A DNA stretch of 64,000 bases from positions 1 through 64,000 of the forward strand of contig CAJPVJ010000002.1 of NCBI GenBank assembly GCA_905397405.1, read 5' to 3'. Position numbers and translations under genes: made by a program. The notes under the pieces are model-generated. The model was not told the origin of the DNA. It saw only the letters and a list, made by a program, of their open reading frames with translations, and did no database searches. Source of the DNA: Oppiella nova (lineage: Eukaryota; Arthropoda; Arachnida; Sarcoptiformes; Oppiidae). Below, piece after piece: positions 56,151 to 64,000 of the stretch; the stretch's first letter is position 1, and each line of letters starts with the position of its first letter.

Positions 56151-56252
56151 TTATTCCTCATCCAAATCTTGATGATGTTCAATATAGAGTGCACTTAACA
56201 CACCTGCAAAACACGCCATCAAGATCCCAAGAATCCAAGCGAAATACCACAT
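56151..56252 (-). CDS. cydX: Cytochrome bd-I small subunit CydX
   Basis: 33 codons. The N-terminus MWYFAWILGILMACFAGVLS is the CydX hallmark (a single membrane helix, then an acidic-His tail with EHHQDLDEE). CydX stabilises the haem sites of the bd oxidase. It lies 30 bases after cydB and just before ybgE. Its short length means many gene finders miss it. Confidence 0.92.
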   Translation of the reverse strand: MWYFAWILGILMACFAGVLSALYIEHHQDLDEE

Positions 56253-56282
56253 AAATATTCTCCTATTTACTTAGACACAGCC

Positions 56283-57428
56283 TTAGTACAGGCTGTGTGA
56301 GTTATCTTGAACATGTTTGTTGGTGATAACGCCCCACATTTTGTAATAACACCATGTGGTATAGATTAAAATAATTGGCACAAATATAGAAGCAACCACA
56401 GTCATTACTGTCAATGTATTCTTACTTGAAACCGCATCCCACATGGTTAAACTTACAGTTGGATTAATACTTGATGGCATTAAGAATGGGAACAATGCAA
56501 AACCAGCAGTTAAAATTGAACCCGTCACCGCTAAGGTAGAACCTGTAAAGCTGACGCCAGCTTTGTTTTTACCAGCACCAAAGATAATCAGGATTGCGCC
56601 AAAGATTGCAGAAATAGGTGCAAGCATGGTGATTGGGTAAATTGAATAGTTATTCATCCAACCATGATTACCCGTTGTTAATACTTCTTTCGCAAGCGGA
56701 TTGGCAACAGCATTGGTATTAAATGGTTGTACCAAAGTATATCCTTCGATGCCACCAAAATATAACCAAGCACCCACGCCCAAGAAGGTAACTAAGAAGA
56801 GTATACCCATCAATTGCGTTGCTTTAGCAGAACGTTGACGTAATACACCATCTGTACGCAGCATTAACCATGCGCCACCATGTGCACACAGCATCGACAA
56901 GCTCACTATACCGCAAACCAATGCAAATGGATTAAGCAGGGCAAAGAAGCTACCTGTATAAGTTGAACGTACAGTCTCATCTAAAGTAAACGGGACGCCT
57001 AAGAACATATTACCAAATGCAACACCGAAAACTAGCGCAGGTACAGCACCGCCGATACATAAGCCCCAATCCCAGGAATTACGCCATTGGGTATTTTGCA
57101 GTTTAGAGCGATAGTCAAAGCCAACAGGTCTCAGGAAGAGTGCAAATAAGACCAGCAAAAGCGCCCAATACATACCGGAAAAAGCCGTTGCATAAACCAT
57201 AGGCCAAGCAGCAAATAGTGCGCCACCCGCAGTCACGAACCAAACTTGGTTACCTTCCCAATGCGGTGCAATGGTATTGATTGCTGCACGGCGTTCATCA
57301 TCAGTTTTACCTACAAATGGCATCAGTGCCATTGAGCCCATATCGAAACCATCTGTGAGGGCAAAGCCAATCAGTAGAACACCGACTAAAACCCACCAGA
57401 TAATTTTGAGAAGTTCATATTCGATCAT
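56283..57428 (-). CDS. cydB: Cytochrome d ubiquinol oxidase subunit II
   Basis: 381 residues, eight to nine membrane helices. Family blocks are [13 protein letters not shown] (~20-32), [23 protein letters not shown] (~50-72) and RPVGFDYR. It pairs with CydA to form the bd oxidase that reduces oxygen with high affinity. Start overlaps the cydA stop by four bases (ATGA), with GGGGAG upstream. Confidence 0.96.
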   Translation of the reverse strand: MIEYELLKIIWWVLVGVLLIGFALTDGFDMGSMALMPFVGKTDDERRAAINTIAPHWEGNQVWFVTAGGALFAAWPMVYATAFSGMYWALLLVLFALFLRPVGFDYRSKLQNTQWRNSWDWGLCIGGAVPALVFGVAFGNMFLGVPFTLDETVRSTYTGSFFALLNPFALVCGIVSLSMLCAHGGAWLMLRTDGVLRQRSAKATQLMGILFLVTFLGVGAWLYFGGIEGYTLVQPFNTNAVANPLAKEVLTTGNHGWMNNYSIYPITMLAPISAIFGAILIIFGAGKNKAGVSFTGSTLAVTGSILTAGFALFPFLMPSSINPTVSLTMWDAVSSKNTLTVMTVVASIFVPIILIYTTWCYYKMWGVITNKHVQDNSHSLY

Positions 57429-59011
57429 GATTGATTCTCCCCAGTTTGAGCTTGCTGAGCTTCAAGTTTCTCGAAGTGATATTTACCTGTATGTAAAGAG
57501 CTTGGTCCTAAGCGTGAGAATTTGATCATTAAATACATTTCAATAATCAATAACACAGTATAGAACGCGGCTAATGCAATGATTGATCCCCATACATCGC
57601 CAGTGCTTAAACTTGAGGCAGAGAGATGTGTAGGCAACACTTCACCAATGGTCCACGGTTGACGACCACCTTCTGCTACATACCAACCTGTTTGTGCTGC
57701 AATCCAAGGTAAAGGTAGTGCAAACAATGCAAATTTAAGTAACCATGGTTTATTTTCTGCATTGCGTTTTGCCACAGCAAATGTTGCAAGAATAAACAGG
57801 AGTAGCATTAAGAAACCAGAAGCGACCATTGCACGGAAAGAGAAGAACAATGCGGTTACATTTGGAATGGTATCTTTTGTTGCTGCTTGAATATGTGCTT
57901 CAGAAGCATCTGTTACATTTTCAGTATATTTTTTAAGAAGTAAGCCATAACCTAAATCTTTTTGGTTTTCTTTGAACGATGCCATCAGTTCAGGTGAGCG
58001 GTCACCAGCACGAAGTTTTTCAAGTTCGCTATATGCCACCATACCATTACGGATACGGGCCTCATGTTGAACCATCAAATCTTTAAGCCCAGTGACTTCT
58101 TTATCGAGTGAACGTGTGGCAATAATACCCATCGCATACGGGATTTTTATGGCATAGTCAGTACGTTGTTCTTCCTGATTTGGAATACCAAATAAAGTAA
58201 ATGGCGCAGGTGCAGGATGTGTTTCCCACTCAGACTCAATTGCAGCCAACTTGGTTTTTTGAACATCACCAAGCTCATAACCAGATTCATCACCCAATAA
58301 GATGACTGAAAGTGTAGACGCTAAACCAAAGATTGCAGCGATGGCGAAAGAGCGACGCGCAAATGGTAAATCACGTTTTTTCAATAAGTAATAACTTGAA
58401 ATGGCGAGAACAAAGATTGCACCAGTCACATAACCTGCAGACACCGTGTGAACAAATTTCACTTGAGCAACTGGGTTAAAAATCAAAGCACCAAAGTCGA
58501 CAAGTTCCATACGCATGGTTTCAAAATTAAATTCTGAACCGACAGGATTTTGCATCCAACCATTAGCAACTAAAATCCATAATGCGGATAAATTCGAACC
58601 CAGCGCAACTAACCACGTCACACTTAAATGTTGAACTTTTGAAAGGCGATCCCAGCCAAAGAAGAATAAACCAATAAAAGTTGATTCTAGAAAGAATGCC
58701 ATCAATCCTTCAATGGCAAGTGGCGCACCAAAAATATCACCCACATAGTGAGAGTAGTACGCCCAGTTTGTACCGAACTGGAATTCCATGGTCAGACCAG
58801 TGGTTACACCTAAAGCAAAGTTAATACCAAAAAGTTTGCCCCAGAATTTGGTCATGTCTTTATAAATTTCTTTACCAGAAATCACATAAGTGGTTTCCAT
58901 AATGGCAAGAATAAAAGCCAGACCTAGAGTAAGTGGTACAAATATAAAGTGATACATCGCGGTCATTGCAAATTGGAACCGCGAAAGATCGACCACGCTT
59001 TCAGAAATCAT
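57425..59011 (-). CDS. cydA: Cytochrome d ubiquinol oxidase subunit I
   Basis: 528 residues. Haem ligands are in [13 protein letters not shown] (His, ~19), [14 protein letters not shown] (His, ~186) and the Met of the later helix; the quinol-binding Q-loop with [13 protein letters not shown] (~252) and the [13 protein letters not shown] motif (~445) are present. Length matches the long Q-loop type. The ATG at 59011 overlaps the cydP stop (TGATG), with AAGGAG eight bases upstream; a TTG at 59014 is rejected. Confidence 0.96.
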   Translation of the reverse strand: MISESVVDLSRFQFAMTAMYHFIFVPLTLGLAFILAIMETTYVISGKEIYKDMTKFWGKLFGINFALGVTTGLTMEFQFGTNWAYYSHYVGDIFGAPLAIEGLMAFFLESTFIGLFFFGWDRLSKVQHLSVTWLVALGSNLSALWILVANGWMQNPVGSEFNFETMRMELVDFGALIFNPVAQVKFVHTVSAGYVTGAIFVLAISSYYLLKKRDLPFARRSFAIAAIFGLASTLSVILLGDESGYELGDVQKTKLAAIESEWETHPAPAPFTLFGIPNQEEQRTDYAIKIPYAMGIIATRSLDKEVTGLKDLMVQHEARIRNGMVAYSELEKLRAGDRSPELMASFKENQKDLGYGLLLKKYTENVTDASEAHIQAATKDTIPNVTALFFSFRAMVASGFLMLLLFILATFAVAKRNAENKPWLLKFALFALPLPWIAAQTGWYVAEGGRQPWTIGEVLPTHLSASSLSTGDVWGSIIALAAFYTVLLIIEMYLMIKFSRLGPSSLHTGKYHFEKLEAQQAQTGENQS

Positions 59012-59202
59012 CAACGTGTCTCCTTGATTTGGGAAGGACTGCCAGCAATACGCTCAGCAACTTGGTTATCAAAATCTTTAGGAATAGTCGGCGCATCAAA
59101 CCAGATATGTTTGATCGTCATTAAAAGGGCAATCTTAATTATTAATATGACTGCAATTTCTCTGACAAGCCGACGGTTTAAATCGTTAGGTTTTAAGCTC
59201 AT
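59011..59202 (-). CDS. cydP: Cytochrome oxidase putative small subunit CydP
   Basis: 63 residues: basic start ([15 protein letters not shown]), one membrane helix ([20 protein letters not shown]), short soluble tail. The size, single helix and position directly before cydA match CydP as described in Acinetobacter and related genera. It is the first gene of the cyd operon here. Confidence 0.8.
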   Translation of the reverse strand: MSLKPNDLNRRLVREIAVILIIKIALLMTIKHIWFDAPTIPKDFDNQVAERIAGSPSQIKETR

Positions 59203-59960
59203 GCGTTAAGCCTATTATTTAAATATGCTTATATTATTAAACAAAACGCAACAAGAAATAAATAGATAAAACAGTTAAAATAAAAATATATTATTAAATT
59301 TAAATTAAACAATGACTTAAAAAGTTGTGTTGTTAAAAAATATACTAATTTTTATTGATTTTAAAGTTGATTAAAACACTTGTAATTAATAAAAATAAAA
59401 CCTAGTAAAATAGTATTGTTTAGATTTTATTAAACCAACTAAATTGGTTTGAATTAAATTTGATGAAAAATTATTCCGATTAAAACGGTTGGTTTTAAAG
59501 CTCAGTTAATTGTTATTTAAAATATGTTAATCAATGGATCTCTTTCATAAACAAAAAAAATGATCGTGTTGACTGAATCGCATTGGTATTGGAAGTTACT
59601 TTTTCTTTTTGAGAGAAGGTTAGGATGAGAGGTGTTTATGTTGATTTATGGTTTTAAAAAGGATTGATGAAAGAAGCTTAATCATTGCTGACTAAAAATT
59701 TATTGAATGACTTTCATCTACTCGAATATTTTTATGTAGTATTTAAATTTTGCTATAGATCTCTGAAAGAATTGATCATGAATTGCCGTTTTTGATTTGA
59801 TGGGCGCGTTAAATTTTGTTTATTTTTTCGATGTAAAACTATGACTTCATTATGTTTTATGGAAGTAACTAAGTTTAAGAAATACAATAAGTTATTGAGC
59901 CTATGCGTTACACAAACGAAGGTTGAGTTGAAAGAAGACATTGGAAATTAATGTTGTAAA
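59203..59960. other. Long upstream region of the cyd operon
   Basis: About 760 bases of very AT-rich DNA. Two dyads are clear: AAACCAA ctaaa TTGGTTT (59432-59450) and TTAAAAC ggttg GTTTTAA (59480-59498), 230-300 bases before cydP. They are good operator candidates, but no canonical FNR box (TTGAT-N4-ATCAA) was found. The rest (59520-59960), on the other side, shows no gene beyond frames judged spurious. Confidence 0.45.
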
Positions 59961-60587
59961 TTAATACTGATCTGAACTAAAGAGGTGATTTGAGGTCGAA
60001 ATTTTCTTGGCAATATAATGTGATTTTCTAAAACGTATTAAGATGATTTGAGATTGAAATTCTAACTCACCAAATTCTGGTTCGACTTGGATATAGTGCA
60101 GTTGTCCATTTTCATCACGGACCCGTGCTTGAGCTGAAAACCCAGGTCGTGCATTACCACTAGAGACTGTGGCTAATCGTCCAAGCAAGTCAACTTGATT
60201 TAATGCAACTTTAGGTTTTATCACCTGATCCAAACAATGAATCATAAACACGGTAAAGAAGATTGCAATCACCAATGCGGGTAAAACCACATAATACCAA
60301 GCGGCAAAAACTTGTTTGCTTGCAAAGATCGAGAGTTGTAAAAAATAGCCTGCAAAACTAAAATTTAATAATAAAAAAACGAAAATAAGTACTTTGGAAA
60401 ATTTGACTTGTAACAGGGGCGACTCAATGAGCCAATCTGGTGAAATTTTTTTCAGAAAGGTACTTGGCCGTAAGCCAATATAGTAGCCAAAAGTTTCTGC
60501 CATACTCAGCAGAATTAAAGCCAAGACACTGAGGTGAAAGGGCATTAATTCATGTTCAAATAAGAATCCAAGCATGGCAGTTTCCAA
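59961..60587 (-). CDS. YqiJ-like membrane protein with OB-fold domain
   Basis: 208 residues. Three membrane helices (~17-34, 64-88, 95-117) are followed by a soluble OB-fold domain (~128-190: DLLGRLATVSSGNARPGFSAQARVRDENGQLHYIQVEP, in part). The form matches the DUF1449/YqiJ group, usually beside flotillin genes; no flotillin gene is here. Two bases after the Rieske gene, so one operon. Confidence 0.75.
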   Translation of the reverse strand: METAMLGFLFEHELMPFHLSVLALILLSMAETFGYYIGLRPSTFLKKISPDWLIESPLLQVKFSKVLIFVFLLLNFSFAGYFLQLSIFASKQVFAAWYYVVLPALVIAIFFTVFMIHCLDQVIKPKVALNQVDLLGRLATVSSGNARPGFSAQARVRDENGQLHYIQVEPEFGELEFQSQIILIRFRKSHYIAKKISTSNHLFSSDQY

Positions 60588-60589
60588 CC

Positions 60590-60919
60590 TTATTCGTCCT
60601 CGATGTAAATACCACCATCTGAATGGACTGAAATATTTACTTTTTCAAGTTTATCACCCAGACATGGCCCTGAAATACATTCACCTGTTTCAACTTCAAA
60701 CAAAGCACCATGCGTAGAGCATTGAATATATTCGCCGTCTTGGTCTAAAAACTGATTTTCAAGAAATTCTAGTTCAGTTTGTAGGTGAGGGCAGACATTT
60801 TGGTAGGCATAAAATGCACCATCACGTTGAGTGATAAAAATGGTGTCGCCAGTCATTGTGTCAAACGCACGTGCCTTACGCTCTTCAATTTCATCGGTCA
60901 TTGCAATTTTTTCAGACAT
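60590..60919 (-). CDS. Rieske [2Fe-2S] domain protein
   Basis: 109 residues. A complete Rieske site: CPHL (~43-46) and CSTHGALFEVETGECISGPC (~67-86), the last Cys in an extra loop. It resembles small NirD-like/ferredoxin-type Rieske proteins that carry electrons to an oxygenase or nitrite reductase. No oxygenase lies nearby. First base next to the kinase gene's stop; co-transcribed with the genes on each side. Confidence 0.88.
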   Translation of the reverse strand: MSEKIAMTDEIEERKARAFDTMTGDTIFITQRDGAFYAYQNVCPHLQTELEFLENQFLDQDGEYIQCSTHGALFEVETGECISGPCLGDKLEKVNISVHSDGGIYIEDE

Positions 60920-61924
60920 TTATGCACATTCCTTTTTGAACGTTTCGAGTAGATTTGCGTATTCTGCAACGTCTAGGCGTGGTCCAAACTTAGACACAAC
61001 TTCACTTGAAATAAGAATAGCAAGTTGTGCCGCAGTTTGTAAATTTTCACCATTATTTAAAGCATATAAGAAAGCACCTGAGAATGCATCACCAGCACCA
61101 TTTGCATCTACTGCATTTACTTTACGACCTTGAACATAAAAATGCTGTTTTTGATCTGCGACTAATGCACCTTTTTCACTTAGTGTAATCACCACATCAG
61201 TACTTAGTGTTTTTAATTTATTCAGCGCAGCTTCAACAGAGTCAGTTTCTGTATACATCATGGCTTCTTGTTCATTACAGAAAATTAGATCCACACCATC
61301 ATCGATTAGTTCATTTAGACCTTGGCGTGCATATTGCACCATTGCCGGGTCAGATAGGGTCAATGCGATTTTAACCTTGTGATCACGGGCAATTTGACGT
61401 GCTTGTTTTACGGCTGCGCGTGCTGAATCACTTGTAGACAAGTAACCTTCGATATATAACCATTGCGCTGTTTTTAAAGGTTCAAAATCCATTTGTAGAT
61501 CTGAAAGTTCTGCAGTAATGCCGAGATAAGTTTGCATCGTACGTTCTGAATCTTCACTGACCAGAACCATACATGTACCCGTAACACCTTCACTGATCGA
61601 TTTTTTCGAAGTTTTGATGCCTGCTTCATTTAAGCCGTCGAGATAAATTGTGCCTAGATCATCATTTCCAACACGGCATGCATAAAATGCTGAAGAACCT
61701 AATGCACTGAATGCCACTGTGGTATTGGCGGCTGAACCGCCAGATGCTTGACCTTTATAATTTTGGCTGGCTTTTAAATTATTGTATAGCTGAGTTTGGG
61801 ACTCACCATCTGCGAGTTGCATGGTGCCTTTTTGCAAATTTTGTTCAGCTAAAAAGAGATCTGATACTTTAAATTCTTGGTCAATGAGCGCGTTACCAAT
61901 TGCAAAAAGGTCAACTATAGCCAT
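60920..61924 (-). CDS. PfkB family carbohydrate/adenosine kinase
   Basis: 334 residues. N-terminal PfkB motif GGSAANTTVAFSALG (~63-77), C-terminal motif DANGAGDAFSGAFLYAL (~265-281) with the catalytic Asp. Likely an adenosine/ribokinase-type enzyme; the exact substrate is uncertain. The start at 61924 (AAGAAC in front) is chosen over upstream ATGs that add an unconserved 31-residue segment. Leads the operon with the Rieske and YqiJ-like genes. Confidence 0.85.
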   Translation of the reverse strand: MAIVDLFAIGNALIDQEFKVSDLFLAEQNLQKGTMQLADGESQTQLYNNLKASQNYKGQASGGSAANTTVAFSALGSSAFYACRVGNDDLGTIYLDGLNEAGIKTSKKSISEGVTGTCMVLVSEDSERTMQTYLGITAELSDLQMDFEPLKTAQWLYIEGYLSTSDSARAAVKQARQIARDHKVKIALTLSDPAMVQYARQGLNELIDDGVDLIFCNEQEAMMYTETDSVEAALNKLKTLSTDVVITLSEKGALVADQKQHFYVQGRKVNAVDANGAGDAFSGAFLYALNNGENLQTAAQLAILISSEVVSKFGPRLDVAEYANLLETFKKECA

Positions 61925-62191
61925 GTTCTTCATCACATCAATGTTAAAAACATAAAGTTTACACGAATGCTCAGCTTTACAGTAGTTTGTTGAAAAAATT
62001 TCAATTACATTTGTCAAATATGGTTTGTTGGAATTTTATAACTTGATGGTGTGCTGAACAAAACCTGTTTTTGAGATGATTATTGCGTAATTTAAGCCAT
62101 TGTGTTGATCAGTGTGAGTCATTAAATTAGATTGTTTCACGGTGATTGATTGAGATCGCTGGGGTAGGTTTTGTTTAGAAATAAACATAGG

Positions 62192-62219
62192 CATAAAGTT
62201 AAAACTGTCTACAGACCCT
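62192..62219 (+). repeat. Remnant resembling the MITE right end
   Basis: TGTCTACAGACCCTAA at the 3' side differs by one base from TGTCAACAGACCCTAA in the MITE at 41777-41792, and AAACATAG stands 18-20 bases upstream as in the MITE. No left end is found, so it would be a decayed or partial copy. Confidence 0.35.
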
Positions 62220-62237
62220 AAATATATTGGAGGTTGA

Positions 62238-62705
62238 GTGAATATTTTAATTCAACAGGTAGATCAATTGCCTGCGCAAATTCAAGATTTAGCCGTAGTT
62301 GCTGAAAAAGAAGGGTTTCATTTTATTCAACGTTTGGTTGATGAGTTTCAGCAAGGCAGCAATAAATTTAATCGACATGGTGAATTTTTATTGGTTGCGT
62401 TTGATGGAGATAAACTGGTTGCATGCGGTGGTTTAAATATTCAAATCAGTGAAGATGGTGAAACAAAGCAGAACCCTGAAACTCAGCATAAAATTGGTCG
62501 GGTACGCCGTTTCTATGTGTTGCCTGAATACCGAAAAACTGGATTGGGTAAAAGTTTATTGCTCGAACTTGAAAAAAGAGCAAAATCTAATTTTTCTGCC
62601 TTGTGCTTAAGTAGTGAAAAAGATGCAGCGCTATTTTATCAAAAGCAAAATTATGTTTTTGTCTCAAATCACCCAAATTATAATTACTTTAAATATTTAA
62701 TTTAG
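62238..62705 (+). CDS. GNAT family acetyltransferase
   Basis: 155 residues from a GTG start, four bases after GGAGG. Core GNAT motif A: IGRVRRFYVLPEYRKTGLGKSLLLELEKRA (~86-115, in part), with ALCLSSEKDAALFYQKQNYVFV at the C-terminus, a typical N-acetyltransferase ending. The substrate is unknown. The remnant at 62192-62219 ends just before its Shine-Dalgarno. Confidence 0.85.
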   Translation: MNILIQQVDQLPAQIQDLAVVAEKEGFHFIQRLVDEFQQGSNKFNRHGEFLLVAFDGDKLVACGGLNIQISEDGETKQNPETQHKIGRVRRFYVLPEYRKTGLGKSLLLELEKRAKSNFSALCLSSEKDAALFYQKQNYVFVSNHPNYNYFKYLI

Positions 62706-63240
62706 TGAGTTTGGAAATCCCTTGGCCTATAGCGCTTAACTTAGAGTAGCAGCATAATTCGATCAAGGAGCTGCTGGTTTATAGCTATAGGCTTTAAGAT
62801 ACTTTTTATTTTTGGGGATGTATCCATGTTGATCTCCAAAAATTTTTCTTGGTAAATATACTAAAAATAGCCTAAGCAATTCTTTTCTATAAAAAGCTCT
62901 TAATACAGATAACACTTGTTTAATCATTTTCAGGGAAAGCCTATTTAGATTGGTTCACAACCTTTACTCATTATCGGAATACATAGAAAACATTAGCCTA
63001 AAAAGGCTCGAAGCATCACTAATTAAAATATTGAGTTAAAAAAGTTAAGTTTTACAGTGATGATAGAATCTTTTGATCATCACTTTTTTATTTATCTCAT
63101 TGCTGATTCTTGATATTTGAACAGCAAGTCGCGATGAATCCTGATTGATTTACTAAGAATTAGTGTTAGGAATGAATCGCATTTATTAAAGTTTCGGTTA
63201 TACTTAAACGTATAGATAAACATTTAATATTGGAGATCGC
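62706..63240. other. Intergenic region before the M16C protease
   Basis: About 535 bases without a gene. It contains an AGCAGC/GCTGCT pairing (62744-62776), an AGCCT/AGGCT hairpin near 62994-63008 and a strong intrinsic terminator at 63056-63091, with no ORF between. This may mark a small RNA. The protease promoter should lie in the last 150 bases. Confidence 0.4.
63056..63091 (+). terminator. Orphan intrinsic terminator
   Basis: Stem AGTGATGAT / ATCATCACT with an 11-base loop, then TTTTTTATTT. It lies 350 bases after the GNAT gene and 150 before the protease, not explained by a protein gene. Confidence 0.7.
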
Positions 63241-64000
63241 ATGACTGTAGATGTCACTGAAACCTTATCTCAAACTGTTCATCCTGCGTTTCAGCTGGTA
63301 CGTCAACACCATGTAGAAGCTTTAGACATTTTAGTGTCTGAATATAAACATAAAGTGACTGGTGCAATGCACTACCATTTAGCAACTGATCACGACGAAA
63401 ATGTGTTCCTTGTTGCTTTCCGTACTCAACCAATGGATTCCAAAGGTGAGGCACATATTCTTGAACATACAGCATTGTGTGGTTCAGAGAAATTCCCAGT
63501 ACGTGATCCATTCTTTTTGATGATTCGTCGTTCATTAAATACTTTTATGAATGCGTTTACAGCAGCTGATTGGACCGCTTATCCATTTGCAACCCAAAAT
63601 AAAAAGGATTTCCAAAACCTTTTGGAAGTCTATTTGGACGCGGCTTTTGCGGCCAATTTAAATCCATTGGATTTTGCTCAAGAAGGTATTCGTATTGAGC
63701 TGGAAAATGGTGAGCCTGTTTATAAAGGCGTGGTATTTAATGAAATGAAAGGGGCAATGAGTTCACCGTCAGATCAGCTTTATCATCAGCTTGCGCATCA
63801 TTTGTTCCCGAAAACAACCTATCATTATAATTCTGGTGGTGATCCGAAGGATATTCCTGACCTAACTTATGATGAGTTAGTGGCGTTTTACAAATCACAT
63901 TATCATCCGAGTAATGCAGTATTTATGACTTTTGGTGATGAGCCTGCTTATAAACTGCAAGAACAATTTGAAAAGTTGGCGCTGTCTAAATTCAGCAAAG
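63241..64000 (+). CDS. M16C presequence protease-like peptidase (partial)
   Basis: The first 253 codons of a gene leaving the window. The zinc site HILEHTALCGS (HxxEH, ~71-81), the SLNTFMNAFTAADWTAYPFATQN block (~99-121) and VFNEMKGAMSSPSDQLY (~163-179) are typical of the ~980-residue PreP/Cym1-type insulinase-family proteases. No signal peptide. It likely degrades free peptides. ATG at 63241 with GGAG before it. Confidence 0.9.
   Translation, partial: MTVDVTETLSQTVHPAFQLVRQHHVEALDILVSEYKHKVTGAMHYHLATDHDENVFLVAFRTQPMDSKGEAHILEHTALCGSEKFPVRDPFFLMIRRSLNTFMNAFTAADWTAYPFATQNKKDFQNLLEVYLDAAFAANLNPLDFAQEGIRIELENGEPVYKGVVFNEMKGAMSSPSDQLYHQLAHHLFPKTTYHYNSGGDPKDIPDLTYDELVAFYKSHYHPSNAVFMTFGDEPAYKLQEQFEKLALSKFSK

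Noticed and set aside
59753-59941. 62-residue minus-strand frame upstream of the cyd operon
   Set aside because: AT-driven, no binding site, no protein-like pattern.
1-64000. CRISPR arrays, tRNA genes, prophage
   Set aside because: No regularly spaced repeats, no tRNA T-loop consensus and no structural phage genes were seen on reading.

Overview
The window reads as chromosomal DNA of an Acinetobacter species. It is AT-rich, with tightly packed genes and AT-rich spacers. The strongest markers are a divergent aceR/aceI pair whose AceI keeps the acidic residue at position 15, a cydP-cydA-cydB-cydX-ybgE operon with the Moraxellaceae-type small subunits, and typical Acinetobacter neighbours such as the single-domain YcgL protein, the 334-residue PfkB kinase and the BrnQ/LeuE/BenE transporters. 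The species cannot be fixed from the sequence alone.

Layout. 1-2000: the 3' end of a 5S rRNA gene with its terminator, then two low-GC genes of unknown function, one with a displaced C-terminal frame. 2059-7074: a DUF4256 gene, a general porin, a HIT hydrolase, a YARHG protein, a 3-hydroxyisobutyrate-dehydrogenase-like enzyme and a PhaC-like hydrolase. 7198-15167: metZ, ybaB-recR, rnd, then ycgL, a membrane protein, a MoxR ATPase, a VWA protein and a partnerless trpB. 15400-23350: small CBS, DUF2750 and Sel1 genes, an inactive/active pair of M16 peptidases, ftsY and a nitroreductase. 24082-36000: glcB, a 2OG oxygenase, a YedK/HMCES-type protein, a MarR regulator, a TerC-CBS membrane protein, brnQ and map. 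36120-40921: benE- and leuE-type transporters, tal, aceR and aceI.

41000-54000 is the most accessory-looking part. It holds a multi-hairpin intergenic repeat, a 264-bp MITE with terminal inverted repeats and a 3-bp target duplication, a large unknown protein with a PcfJ-like C-terminus, a Pif1-like helicase, a SulP transporter behind a leader with mutually exclusive hairpins, a small membrane gene with an in-frame stop, thiM, and several proteins of unknown function. 54151-64000: a DUF2057 protein, two GNAT acetyltransferases, the cytochrome bd operon (including the 33-codon cydX), a YqiJ-like / Rieske / PfkB-kinase gene run, an orphan terminator that may mark a small RNA, and the 5' part of a large M16C protease that leaves the window.

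Most of the window is core metabolism and envelope function. I did not find a gene cluster that is convincingly a new multi-gene system. The best leads are the structured sulP leader, the MITE and its neighbouring hairpin repeat, the PcfJ-like gene next to the Pif1-like helicase, the solo TrpB, and three candidate small ORFs (two with clear Shine-Dalgarno sequences).
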